From Sedimentibacter sp. SX930 (GTDB lineage: Bacteria; Bacillota; Bacilli; Lactobacillales; Aerococcaceae), in contig MUZD01000011.1 of NCBI GenBank assembly GCA_002155105.1, positions 1-64,000 on the forward strand: a stretch of DNA of 64,000 bases. The letters are read 5' to 3'. Positions 26,231 through 34,461 of the stretch are shown one piece after another. The translations under genes and the position numbers were made by a program. Below the pieces are notes generated by a model. It saw only the letters and a list, made by a program, of their open reading frames with translations, was not told the DNA's origin and made no database searches. How positions within the stretch are numbered: position 1 is the stretch's first letter; each line of letters starts with the position of its first letter.

Positions 26231-27223
26231 ATGCATATATTAACAAAGGGAAAATACGAATATTTAAAGAAAGTTTCTGACCGAAACAATGTCATTGCGG
26301 CATTGGCAATTGACCAAAGAGGGTCACTGAAAAAAATGATTGCTGACAACAGCACAACAGATATTGGAGATGAAGGCATCATCAACTTCAAAAAACTGGT
26401 ATCTCAAGAATTGACGAAATATTCATCCTCCATCTTATTGGATCCCGAATATGGTCTTCCTGCGGCAGGTTTACGCGACGAAAATGCGGGTCTATTAATT
26501 TCATACGAAGAAACAGGTTATGATGCAACCGAAGTAGGCCGTTTGCCTGATTTGTTGGGATTCTGGTCCGCGAAACGCATCAAGGAAATCCCGGCAGATG
26601 CCGTCAAAATTTTGCTATATTACGATATCGATGAAGATGAAGCAATAAATGATCAAAAACATGGCTTTGTTGAACGTGTTGGTTCAGAATGTATTGCTGA
26701 AGATATTCCTTTCTTTCTTGAAATTGTAACGTATGATGCAAGTAATATCGACGTAAATTCTCCTGAATATGCAAAATTAAAACCACGCAAAGTCATTGAA
26801 TCTATGAAAGTGTTCTCTGATCCGCGCTATGCCGTGGATGTGTTGAAAATGGAAGTTCCTGTCAACATGAATTATGTTGAAGGATTTTCAAAGGGCGAAG
26901 TTGTTCACACACGTGAAGAAGCTTTAGCATTCTTTAAGGATCAGTCAGAAGCCACAGAATTACCATTCATTTTCTTGAGTGCGGGTGTCTCCGCAGAATT
27001 ATTCCAAAAAACCTTGGAATTCGCAAAAGAAGGCGAGTCGACATTCAATGGGGTACTCTGCGGTCGTGCAACATGGAAAGACTCAGTAGTCATTTTCGCC
27101 CGTGATGGCGAGGATGCTGCAATAGAATGGCTACAGACAGTCGGACGCAAAAATATCGAAGACCTGAATGCTGTCATTGAAAAAACCGCAACACCATGGA
27201 CTGAAAAAATTACAGTAGAATAA
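26231..27223 (+). CDS. lacD: Tagatose-1,6-bisphosphate aldolase (class I)
   Basis: A 330-residue LacD. AALAIDQRGSLKKMIAD, SSILLDPEYGLPAA and VLKMEVPVNMNYVEG (with the likely Schiff-base Lys) are typical, as is LPFIFLSAGVSAELFQ. It cleaves tagatose-1,6-bisphosphate to dihydroxyacetone phosphate and glyceraldehyde-3-phosphate, the last step of the galactosamine/tagatose route coded here. It follows lacC by 19 bases with an AAAGGAG site. Confidence 0.92.
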   Translation: MHILTKGKYEYLKKVSDRNNVIAALAIDQRGSLKKMIADNSTTDIGDEGIINFKKLVSQELTKYSSSILLDPEYGLPAAGLRDENAGLLISYEETGYDATEVGRLPDLLGFWSAKRIKEIPADAVKILLYYDIDEDEAINDQKHGFVERVGSECIAEDIPFFLEIVTYDASNIDVNSPEYAKLKPRKVIESMKVFSDPRYAVDVLKMEVPVNMNYVEGFSKGEVVHTREEALAFFKDQSEATELPFIFLSAGVSAELFQKTLEFAKEGESTFNGVLCGRATWKDSVVIFARDGEDAAIEWLQTVGRKNIEDLNAVIEKTATPWTEKITVE

Positions 27224-27231
27224 AACGGGAT

Positions 27232-27293
27232 TAAAAAGAGAAAAGGATGAATTCAGCCAGACTAGACTGAATTCATCTTTTTCTCTTTTTTTG
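27232..27293 (+). terminator. Terminator of lacCD
   Basis: A long stem: AAAAAGAGAAAAGGATGAAT and following CAG (27233-27256) pair with the arm ending in TTTTTCTCTTTTT near 27291. Confidence 0.9.
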
Positions 27294-27491
27294 TTTGAAG
27301 TCCGCAGAAAATACAAAACTTCTTCCGGAATGTGTCCAATCATTCAAAGTGGTATCGGTTCTGCTCAGGGCTTCATAGCGAGTTGGCCGGCAATTCTTAC
27401 ATTGTTAGTGCTGCGCTTTTTTATGAAATAATTGAACAGTCAAAATGGTTACTAAGTCCAAGGTCCAATAGGCTGACGGGAATTAATCCTG

Positions 27492-27497
27492 TATAGT
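27492..27497 (+). promoter_or_regulatory. Possible -10 of the response regulator operon
   Basis: TATAGT lies 39 bases before the regulator start. No convincing -35 is seen at 16-18 bases. The rest of 27294-27523 shows nothing recognisable. Confidence 0.3.
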
Positions 27498-27535
27498 AGA
27501 AACAACGAATGAACGATGAGTAGGTGAATAGGTTG

Positions 27536-28228
27536 ATGAAGATTATGATTATTGAAGATGATTTAGTGATTGCCTCAAGTTTGCAGGAAGAGTTGATGAA
27601 ATGGCAATACGATGCCTTCTATGTCACTGATTTTAATGACGTAATGAACACATTTGCGCAAGAAGCACCCCAATTGGTCTTGATAGATATCAAACTTCCA
27701 TACTTTAATGGGTATTATTGGTGTACGGAAATTCGTAAAATCTCTCAAGTGCCCATTATTTTTGTTTCTTCACAGAGCGACCGAATGGATATTGTAATGG
27801 CGATACAAATGGGAGCAGATGATTTTATCAGCAAGCCATTTGATTTAACCGTTGCTTTAGCCAAAATACAGGCATTGTTGCGGAGAACCTATGACTTTAC
27901 TGGCAATGACGTTTATTTGAGTTATCAGCAAGTCTATCTGAAGACAAACGAATTAAAGGTTCAGTACCAGGATCAAGAAGTTGAACTAACTAAAAATGAA
28001 ATAAAAATTTTAGAAGTACTCTTTCTGCAAAAAGGGGCCTTTGTTTCCCGGGAGGCCATCATGATGAAGTTATGGGAAAATGATTCCTTTATCGATGATA
28101 ATACATTAGCTGTCAACATCAATCGCTTACGAAAAAAACTCGCAGAAATCAATGTAACTTCCTTTATTGTCACGAAAAAAGGATATGGATATGGACTTCA
28201 GAAGGACGATCATGATGAAATCGACTAA
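27536..28228 (+). CDS. bceR: BceR-type response regulator (OmpR family)
   Basis: A 230-residue regulator with receiver domain MKIMIIEDDLVIASSL, phospho-acceptor Asp51 in LVLIDIKLPYFNG, Lys in FISKPFD, and a C-terminal winged helix (EVELTKNEIKILEVLF to VTKKGYGYG). ATG 27536 is preferred over GTG 27524 because relatives begin at this Met. It overlaps the kinase gene. With bceS and bceAB it forms a peptide-antibiotic sensing and resistance module. Confidence 0.88.
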   Translation: MKIMIIEDDLVIASSLQEELMKWQYDAFYVTDFNDVMNTFAQEAPQLVLIDIKLPYFNGYYWCTEIRKISQVPIIFVSSQSDRMDIVMAIQMGADDFISKPFDLTVALAKIQALLRRTYDFTGNDVYLSYQQVYLKTNELKVQYQDQEVELTKNEIKILEVLFLQKGAFVSREAIMMKLWENDSFIDDNTLAVNINRLRKKLAEINVTSFIVTKKGYGYGLQKDDHDEID

Positions 28229-29240
28229 CAAGTGGACAGATATTTTTATAGCTTTCATCAAAGCCAATCGTTCTTTGCTGATAATATACATGCTTAACAT
28301 TATAGTGTTTAGTTCCGTCTACATATTGGGACGATTGCCATTCTACTTTTTACGATTCAGCATTGAACTTTCTTTATTTTTAGGCAGTTGTTTTTTCGCA
28401 TTTCAATTTTCGAGGTATTACAAGCGGTTTCGATTACTGGGACGCCTGGATAAAGATCCAATCCATGCGCTGAAACAATTAGCTGCTAGCCAAGACCCAA
28501 GTGAAGCTTTTCTTCGTCTTAAAATCGTAGACTTAATCAAAGAGATCCAACAAATCGAAAGAAATAATGTGCAGAGAAGCAATTCTCAGATGGATTATTT
28601 TACCTTGTGGCTGCATCAGATCAAAACACCCATTTCAGCCATCAGCTTATTGATGCAACGGGACAGTCAAATGAATTATCGGCACCAAATGGAACAAGAA
28701 CTGTTACGGATTGAAAATTATACACATATGGCATTAAATTATTTGAAAATTGAAAAAAGCGGTTCTGATTTGGATTTTGTGAATGTTTCGCTCAATCGCG
28801 TAATCAAAGAGACTGTTAAAAAATTTTCTATTTTGTTTATTTACAATCATATCCAATTGGACTATCGGGAGACAGCGGCAATTATTTTGTCAGATGAGAA
28901 GTGGCTGCGGGTTTTAGTTGAACAAATTCTTTCCAATAGTTTGAAGTATACTCCAGAAGGCGGCATCATCAGGATTTACATGAGTCCTACACAAGAGCAG
29001 CAGCTCATTATTGAAGATACCGGTATCGGCATCCGATCTGAAGATTTACCGCGCATATTTGAACGTGGGTATTCAGGTTTTAATGGGAGGATACATGAAA
29101 AATCAACCGGGCTAGGATTATTTCTTAGTCAGGAAATTACAAAACGTCTGGGCCATAACCTCATAATCGAATCCACTTTAGGGAAAGGCACCAAAGTAAT
29201 GATTGATTTAGCCAGAGAACCGCTAATAAGCGACTATTGA
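28212..29240 (+). CDS. bceS: BceS-type intramembrane-sensing histidine kinase
   Basis: A 342-residue kinase. Two transmembrane helices (about residues 20-40 and 45-66) are separated by only a few residues, so there is no extracellular sensor domain, as in BceS. The phospho-acceptor is His135 in LWLHQIKTPISAI, and the ATP-binding domain shows EQILSNSLKYTPEGG, DTGIGI and STGLGLFLSQE. ATG 28212 follows AGAAGGA within bceR. The signal is probably passed from BceAB, as in the Bacillus system. Confidence 0.88.
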   Translation: MMKSTNKWTDIFIAFIKANRSLLIIYMLNIIVFSSVYILGRLPFYFLRFSIELSLFLGSCFFAFQFSRYYKRFRLLGRLDKDPIHALKQLAASQDPSEAFLRLKIVDLIKEIQQIERNNVQRSNSQMDYFTLWLHQIKTPISAISLLMQRDSQMNYRHQMEQELLRIENYTHMALNYLKIEKSGSDLDFVNVSLNRVIKETVKKFSILFIYNHIQLDYRETAAIILSDEKWLRVLVEQILSNSLKYTPEGGIIRIYMSPTQEQQLIIEDTGIGIRSEDLPRIFERGYSGFNGRIHEKSTGLGLFLSQEITKRLGHNLIIESTLGKGTKVMIDLAREPLISDY

Positions 29241-29248
29241 TTGATAAT

Positions 29249-29284
29249 CTTACAAAACTGTAAGGTTAAACAACCATTTGTAAG
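29249..29284 (+). promoter_or_regulatory. Candidate BceR operator upstream of bceAB
   Basis: CTTACAAAACTGTAAG is a perfect inverted repeat with a four-base centre (29249-29264), and a further half site TTTGTAAG lies at 29277-29284. Bce-type regulators bind TTACA/TGTAA repeats before their transporter genes. The transporter start is about 100 bases downstream. Confidence 0.6.
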
Positions 29285-29360
29285 AAAAGATAAAGGCAGC
29301 CGATGTTCATTTTCATTAAACTAGTGATAGGGACAAAAAAATGAACAGGAGACAACAAAC

Positions 29361-30128
29361 ATGACATTATTAGAAGTGACGCATTTAAAAAAGACCTATA
29401 CGGGAATATTTTCAACACAGGAAGTCCAAGCCTTAAAAGACATAAATTTTTCAGTTGAAAAAGGAGAATTTGTCTCGATTATGGGAGAATCGGGTTCAGG
29501 AAAAACAAGCTTGTTGAATATTTTGGCAACACTGGATACAGCTACTGCGGGTGAAGTAATGCTGGAAGGAAAAGACCTGACACAGATCAAAGATAGTGAG
29601 ATTTCTAACTTCCGTAGAGATTACCTAGGGTTTGTTTTCCAAGATTTCAACTTATTGGATAATTTTTCGATAAAAGACAATATATTATTGCCGCTTGTCT
29701 TATCAAATACGCCAATAACTGAAATGGAGAATCGTTTGATGCCCATCATTCAAAAATTGAAAATTGATGGGCTGATCAATCATTATCCGTATGAAGTTTC
29801 TGGGGGACAAAAACAGCGCGCAGCGGTAGCCCGAGCTTTGATCACAAATCCAAAATTATTGCTTGCAGATGAGCCCACTGGAGCATTGGATTCGAAATCC
29901 AGCCAAAGTCTATTGGAAACCTTCGAAGCAATAAATGATGCGGGGCAGACGATTATCATGGTCACCCACAGTACAAGAGCTGCAGCATACTCGAATCGGG
30001 TATTGTTTATTCAAGATGGCGAAGTGTATCATGAAATTTACCGTGGCGAACAGACACCGGATCAGTTCATGGACAAAATCTCGCAAGCGTTGGTTGTCTT
30101 GGCAAACAGAGGTGAGCAACATGAATAA
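29361..30128 (+). CDS. bceA: BceA-type ABC transporter ATPase
   Basis: A 255-residue ATPase with Walker A GESGSGKTS, Q-loop VFQDFNLL, signature VSGGQKQRAAVARAL, Walker B LLLADEPTGALD and the H-loop MVTHSTRAAAYSNR. It belongs to the MacB/BceA group that powers peptide detoxification. It overlaps bceB by eight bases. Confidence 0.92.
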   Translation: MTLLEVTHLKKTYTGIFSTQEVQALKDINFSVEKGEFVSIMGESGSGKTSLLNILATLDTATAGEVMLEGKDLTQIKDSEISNFRRDYLGFVFQDFNLLDNFSIKDNILLPLVLSNTPITEMENRLMPIIQKLKIDGLINHYPYEVSGGQKQRAAVARALITNPKLLLADEPTGALDSKSSQSLLETFEAINDAGQTIIMVTHSTRAAAYSNRVLFIQDGEVYHEIYRGEQTPDQFMDKISQALVVLANRGEQHE

Positions 30129-32076
30129 ATTTTTTTTTTCAAAGCTAGCCCTGCGTAACCTTAAATCCAATAAGCAAATTTATTTTCCTTATATTTTTGC
30201 TTCAATTGCAACGGTAGCGATGTTTTACATGATGGTCGCGTTAAGGGGAAATAAATTTATTCAAACCAGATCAGATACGTTGTCTTTGCTTTTCGCTTTA
30301 GGGGCTATAGTCGTTGGGGTGTTTTCCTTTATATTTATTTTGTATACCAACAGTTTCCTGATCAAACGTCGAAAAAAAGAAATTGGTCTATATGCCATAT
30401 TGGGAATGAAGAAGAGCCATGTTTCCAGAATATTGGCGATTGAATCAATCGTAACAAGTTTTTTTAGTATTGTTGTAGGTTTGATGGTTGGGCATCTATT
30501 GGGGGAGCTTGCTTTTCTTGTTTTGAACTATGCTTTAAAGTTCGGGATAGAAATGTCTTTTCCTTTTACGATACAGGCAATGCTGATTGCAATCGGACTA
30601 TTTGCCCTCATCTTTTTAACAACGTTAGTTTACAATATCACTCAAGTTACGTTTTCTAATCCTATCCAATTGATTAAAGGCAAGCAGACAGGAGAACGGG
30701 AGCCGAAAAGTTCGCTTATACTGTTTATTCTTTCGTTGTTATTGATTGGATCAGGATACTGGATGTCACTGACCATTGATAACCCGCTTGATGCCATGAT
30801 TTATTTTTTCCTTGCAGTACTGTTGGTTATTGCCGGTACGTACTTCTTATTCATTTCCGGATCTATTTTCATCCTGAAAAAACTGAAGAAAAATAAGCAG
30901 TTATATTATCGCCCGAGTCCATTTATTTCAATCTCCGGGATGCTTTATCGGATGAAACAAAATGCAGTAGGGTTAGCAAATATCACTATTCTAGCAACTA
31001 TGGTCATTGTTGCGGTATCAACGACAGCAGCTATTTTTATTGGGACCGAAGATACCTTAACGGTTCGTTTGCCTTATGAGAACCAAAGAACCTATTATGA
31101 ACCCGTCGATTTGGAAGAACAACTTGAAGCCATCGAAAAGGAAACAGAAACGAATGGATTAAAAGTTACGGGGACAGAAATGTATGTGTACTATAATTTG
31201 TTCAGTATCATTGAAGATAACAAAATTATGATTGGAGAGTCTGATTTTGCTAAGGAGATACCGGATACTGTCCAGTTGCTTGTCAAAGAAGATTATGAGA
31301 GGATAGCCGACGAAACAATCCAGTTACAATCCGATGAAGTATTGATATTTGATTCAAAAAACAGATTTGATTTTTCAACGCTGCTTATAGGAGACACAAC
31401 GTATCAGGTCAAAGCAAAAATAGAGAACCCCTTGAAAATGGACAAATCACAGAGTCCCAATATGATCGTGGTAGTGGATTCTAAAGAAATCTTAGAATCC
31501 ATTATAGAAACTGATTTTAGATCAAGAGGGGTAGAACTCCCGATTGTTGCAGATGCAGTCATTTCTTGGGACACGACTGGAACGCAAGAGCAGAAGAAAG
31601 ACTATTCTGACAAAATGGCAGCTAACGTAAGTGATAGCGATAACTCATATTTTCAGTCGAGAGAACTTATGCGTGAAGAATGGAACACTATGAATGGCGG
31701 GTTTTTGTTCTTAGGCATTTTTCTTGGCGTATTGTTTACGTTCGGAGCAGCGTTGATTACATATTTCAAACAAGTTTCAGAAGGCTATGATGACCGAGAA
31801 AAATTCCAAATCATGCAAAAAGTTGGCTTGGATAAGCAAATGATTCGCAAAACCACCCGTTTACAAATTGTATGGATGTTCCTTTTGCCGTTAATTATTG
31901 CTGTGACTCATGTTACGTTTGCCTTTCCGATTATTCAAAAATTATTGCTCTTGTTTAGCGTGGTAAATACAGCATTAGTCTTCTGGTGCTTTATCGGCGT
32001 AATAGTCGGATTTAGTGTGATTTATTGGATCATTTATCAAGTAACCTCAAAAGTGTATTACAACATCGTTGAATAG
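30121..32076 (+). CDS. bceB: BceB-type ABC transporter permease
   Basis: A 651-residue permease with ten predicted helices: one near the N-terminus (about residues 18-36), an FtsX-like set up to residue 310, a large extracellular domain (roughly 320-530) characteristic of BceB, and three C-terminal helices. MKKSHVSRILAIESIVTSFF is the conserved FtsX/MacB coupling region. Start ATG 30121 overlaps the bceA stop. It protects against cell-wall peptide antibiotics such as bacitracin or nisin-like compounds; the particular drug cannot be read from the sequence. Confidence 0.9.
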   Translation: MNKFFFSKLALRNLKSNKQIYFPYIFASIATVAMFYMMVALRGNKFIQTRSDTLSLLFALGAIVVGVFSFIFILYTNSFLIKRRKKEIGLYAILGMKKSHVSRILAIESIVTSFFSIVVGLMVGHLLGELAFLVLNYALKFGIEMSFPFTIQAMLIAIGLFALIFLTTLVYNITQVTFSNPIQLIKGKQTGEREPKSSLILFILSLLLIGSGYWMSLTIDNPLDAMIYFFLAVLLVIAGTYFLFISGSIFILKKLKKNKQLYYRPSPFISISGMLYRMKQNAVGLANITILATMVIVAVSTTAAIFIGTEDTLTVRLPYENQRTYYEPVDLEEQLEAIEKETETNGLKVTGTEMYVYYNLFSIIEDNKIMIGESDFAKEIPDTVQLLVKEDYERIADETIQLQSDEVLIFDSKNRFDFSTLLIGDTTYQVKAKIENPLKMDKSQSPNMIVVVDSKEILESIIETDFRSRGVELPIVADAVISWDTTGTQEQKKDYSDKMAANVSDSDNSYFQSRELMREEWNTMNGGFLFLGIFLGVLFTFGAALITYFKQVSEGYDDREKFQIMQKVGLDKQMIRKTTRLQIVWMFLLPLIIAVTHVTFAFPIIQKLLLLFSVVNTALVFWCFIGVIVGFSVIYWIIYQVTSKVYYNIVE

Positions 32077-32093
32077 TATGCATCATTAAAAGT

Positions 32094-32127
32094 AGGAGCC
32101 GTTCCCGTGTGGGGCGGCTCCTGTTTT
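32094..32127 (+). terminator. Terminator of bceAB
   Basis: AGGAGCCG (32094-32101) pairs with CGGCTCCT (32115-32122), followed by GTTTTC. Confidence 0.75.
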
Positions 32128-32142
32128 CGGATATCTGGCTTG

Positions 32143-32173
32143 GCTGTCCGATTCTTCGCAATTATCGGACAGC
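32143..32173. repeat. 31-bp palindromic element, copy 1
   Basis: Arms GCTGTCCGAT and ATCGGACAGC flank eleven bases (TCTTCGCAATT). Compared with copies 3 and 4, both arms changed in a complementary way (GCTG/CAGC against GATG/CATC), so the stem is conserved. Confidence 0.8.
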
Positions 32174-32189
32174 CCCCAAAAGAATCGAA

Positions 32190-32310
32190 CCCCACCAAAA
32201 AAAGCTGCCTCATGAGACAGCTTTTTCTCTGTATTCATCAATGAAGATGTAGTCGCTGCGGAGCGGGGTTTCGTTTCCTTCCCAGCCGTTGATTGTTGGG
32301 GATACTTTTG
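32190..32310 (-). pseudogene. mapP: Decayed duplicate of the mapP 3' region and its terminator
   Basis: A terminator-like hairpin (32197-32226, AAAAAGCTG arms) followed by 32243-32290 reproduces the mapP terminator (33576-33604) and the mapP segment 33729-33776, including the identical run TTCGTTTCCTTCCCAGCCG. About 120 bases of the original lying between them are missing here, and the rest of the gene is absent. It is a partial duplication on the far side of the two small genes. Confidence 0.7.
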
Positions 32311-32319
32311 AAAGTTGAG

Positions 32320-32562
32320 TTACTTGATTCCAAAAACAAAAGCTAAGATTAAAAAAATAGCGAGAATGACGATGGAATCTATTTCAATCCTATTTTCCCT
32401 TTTCTTTGTATAGAATATTTCCAGAATCAGTAGTCCTAAAAATACTGCTCCTAAAAGGTACTGTACCAACCGACTGTAAGGCATATCAACAAACTCACAA
32501 AGAATTAAGCTTATAAATATAAGCCCATAGAAGCTATTAAATTTCCTTTTCAATATTATCAA
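32320..32562 (-). CDS. Small hydrophobic membrane protein
   Basis: 80 residues from TTG 32562, overlapping the stop of the preceding gene as TTGA. Three hydrophobic stretches (about residues 12-24, 33-48 and 62-79) around a basic YTKKRENR loop suggest two or three transmembrane helices. I do not recognise a family. The coupling to a secreted-protein gene is reminiscent of a toxin or bacteriocin with an immunity protein, but no motif supports that directly. Confidence 0.55.
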   Translation of the reverse strand: MIILKRKFNSFYGLIFISLILCEFVDMPYSRLVQYLLGAVFLGLLILEIFYTKKRENRIEIDSIVILAIFLILAFVFGIK

Positions 32563-33131
32563 TCCATTCCGTTATCTGAATAGGTTCTTAAAGATGTCCC
32601 CTGACCAATATATCCAGTATAGTTGCTGTATTTCCAGACTGTGGTCTTCACTTCAACATAAGTTATACCATTCGTCCTCCAAGTTGTTTGATATACAGTG
32701 TAATAAACGGAGGGGAGGTTTGTGCCAAATACAATGTTAGCAACTTCTATTGCAGCAGCATATTTCAATTTACCTTTAGTAACGAGAAATGCAGCTAAAG
32801 CGGAAACTGTTGAGAGGTTTATATTTCCCGCGAATACTCTGACTGTGTTTTTGGGGTAATCTCCTCCAATATACATCGTGGAGAATTTGCCTGGTTGAGA
32901 TTGAAATAATTGGGCGTTTAAAGCTGCTAAATCTTCAGAAGATATAATATAATTCTCTTCTACAGTATTAGATCCTTTCTCTAAAACGCTTGTGGGTGCA
33001 TAGTTATCATTTATTTTTTCTAAAATCGAAGTGCTATTTGTTACTAAAGAGCGGGAAGGTTCTATTTCTGCTGCAGTCACTATAGACAAAGGAACTATTG
33101 TGTTTGAGGCAAGCAACGAAAGAGAGAGCAC
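32559..33131 (-). CDS. Secreted protein of unknown function, possibly lacking its normal start
   Basis: A 190-residue frame. The first 22 residues are a signal-peptide core (LSLLASNTIVPLSIVTAAE) without the usual basic N-region. Continuing upstream in frame gives TKLLGV and then a stop, with ACG where an ATG would be expected, so the native start may be mutated; GTG 33131 is the only candidate seen and has a poor ribosome site. The mature part has a Tyr/Thr-rich C-terminus (VYYTVYQTTWRTNG, WKYSNYTGYIGQG) seen in secreted Firmicute proteins of unknown role. A TATAAT lies at 33163-33168 on this strand. Confidence 0.6.
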   Translation of the reverse strand: MLSLSLLASNTIVPLSIVTAAEIEPSRSLVTNSTSILEKINDNYAPTSVLEKGSNTVEENYIISSEDLAALNAQLFQSQPGKFSTMYIGGDYPKNTVRVFAGNINLSTVSALAAFLVTKGKLKYAAAIEVANIVFGTNLPSVYYTVYQTTWRTNGITYVEVKTTVWKYSNYTGYIGQGTSLRTYSDNGMD

Positions 33132-33162
33132 CCCTAATAGTTTCGTAAACGGTTACAATGTA

Positions 33163-33193
33163 ATTATATCAATATGAATAAAAAATACGACAA
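33163..33193 (-). promoter_or_regulatory. Possible promoter of the secreted protein gene
   Basis: TATAAT (33168-33163) has a weak TTGTCG 19 bases upstream on the minus strand. A cre-like TGTAACCGTTTACG lies just downstream (about 33143-33156). Confidence 0.4.
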
Positions 33194-33415
33194 AATATGC
33201 CAATATGAATATTTGTATTGATGAATCCTAGATTTCCGGGAGAAACGAGGATTTTACAAGAATCACTAATATCAAGGATTTGATGATGTTAGATTATAAT
33301 CAGCCTCGTTTTATATGCGGGTAACTTCTGATAGTTTTCCAGCATTTTCGGTGTTTAGGGCCGAACGCCCAGTATTCCGCGGTCAATTCTCCGGTCGAGT
33401 AGTCTTCTGCTTTCA

Positions 33416-33446
33416 GTTGTTCGATTCTTAACAATTATCGGACAAG
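33416..33446. repeat. 31-bp palindromic element, copy 2
   Basis: TTGTTCGAT, TCTTAACAATT, ATCGGACAA: same organisation and spacer length as copies 1, 3 and 4, with one arm mismatch. Confidence 0.7.
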
Positions 33447-33467
33447 CGGGGGAGCATCATTTGCGTG

Positions 33468-33498
33468 GATGTCCGATTCTTTGGAGTTATCGGACATC
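33468..33498. repeat. 31-bp palindromic element, copy 3
   Basis: GATGTCCGAT and ATCGGACATC flank TCTTTGGAGTT. The arms are perfect. Confidence 0.8.
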
Positions 33499-33519
33499 AG
33501 CCTCACAATAAGCTACTTA

Positions 33520-33550
33520 GATGTCCGATTCTTCGGACTTATCGGACATC
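33520..33550. repeat. 31-bp palindromic element, copy 4
   Basis: GATGTCCGAT and ATCGGACATC flank TCTTCGGACTT. The arms are perfect. It lies 26 bases from the mapP terminator, as copy 1 lies beside the duplicated terminator. Between 33199 and 33415 nothing else was recognised. Confidence 0.8.
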
Positions 33551-33573
33551 CCCCAAAAGAATAACGCTCAACC

Positions 33574-33606
33574 AAAAAAAGCTGCCTAACAAGGCAGCTT
33601 TTTCTC
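33574..33606 (-). terminator. Terminator of malT-mapP
   Basis: AAAAAGCTGCCT and AGGCAGCTTTTT flank a four-base loop; the A run at 33574-33580 gives the U tract on the minus strand. Confidence 0.85.
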
Positions 33607-33627
33607 TTTATTCATTAACATTCAAAA

Positions 33628-34446
33628 TCACAAATACGTAACCGCAACCCCATAATGATCGGACACGCAAGGCAATTTCTTCCCGTCGAATTTCACTTCG
33701 TACGTTTCGACTGCTTGCGGTTGATCTGAGAAGATGTAATCGATGCGCAAGGGCACTTCGTTTCCTTCCCAGCCGGCTATCGCCGGTGGAACGGTTGCGG
33801 AGCCGATTCGCGTTGCAGCGACGGCGTAGGCATCCTGCCAGCCTGCATTCGTGATCAGGTCGTAGCCTTCGTTGCGGACATCGGCCGGGTTGTTGAAATC
33901 GCCCATGACATAGATGGGCTTGGTGCCGCGCAGTTTTTTGACTGCACCCTCAACTGAAGTCCACTCCCGCAGGAACGGATTTTCTTCCTCCTCTTTCCAC
34001 CAGGACAGGTGGACGGAGACGAAAGCGGCGGCTTCGGTCTCGAGGACCAAAGCGCGGCGGGTATGGATGCTTTCGAAATCATTGACTGTAGAAAGTTGGA
34101 CCTGATCGACTGATTGAATCGGTGCTTTGCTCAACAGGGCAATGCCCTCATCGTAGATGTCGTAGCCTACATGGCACGGTACCCAGGACCACTGATACGC
34201 AAGGCCTTTTTCTGCCAACGCCTTCACGAGGAAATAAGCGAAGTTGTTTTCCTTTATCGGGATTTCATTCTGAGTCGCGTGATAGCCTTCCGGATCGTTA
34301 ATGACCGGGCCGGTAGAGAGCTGATTCACCTCCTGCAAAGCGATTGCGTCATATTGGTTTTCCAGGATGTCGGCAACAAGCGGGGCAAACAGGCTAGGAT
34401 CTGCTGTTTGGACCCAGCTATACGTATTCAAAGTCAGTAGTTTCAT
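33628..34446 (-). CDS. mapP: Maltose-6'-phosphate phosphatase (MapP-like)
   Basis: A 272-residue member of the endonuclease/exonuclease/phosphatase fold. LTLNTYSWVQ, ALQEVNQL, VMGDFNNPADVRNEG, RIDYIFSD and SDHYGVAVTYL are the metal-binding and catalytic signatures. In Enterococcus faecalis the gene directly downstream of malT encodes MapP, which dephosphorylates PTS-formed maltose-6'-phosphate so that MalP can act on maltose; order and orientation here are the same. A generic nuclease is the alternative from sequence alone. It starts 15 bases after malT. Confidence 0.8.
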   Translation of the reverse strand: MKLLTLNTYSWVQTADPSLFAPLVADILENQYDAIALQEVNQLSTGPVINDPEGYHATQNEIPIKENNFAYFLVKALAEKGLAYQWSWVPCHVGYDIYDEGIALLSKAPIQSVDQVQLSTVNDFESIHTRRALVLETEAAAFVSVHLSWWKEEEENPFLREWTSVEGAVKKLRGTKPIYVMGDFNNPADVRNEGYDLITNAGWQDAYAVAATRIGSATVPPAIAGWEGNEVPLRIDYIFSDQPQAVETYEVKFDGKKLPCVSDHYGVAVTYL

Positions 34447-34461
34447 GTGGTCCTCACCTTT

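Noticed and set aside
29935-30120. Upstream extension of bceB
   Set aside because: The extra residues are out-of-frame bceA sequence; the true start ATG 30121 matches BceB N-termini and overlaps the bceA stop.
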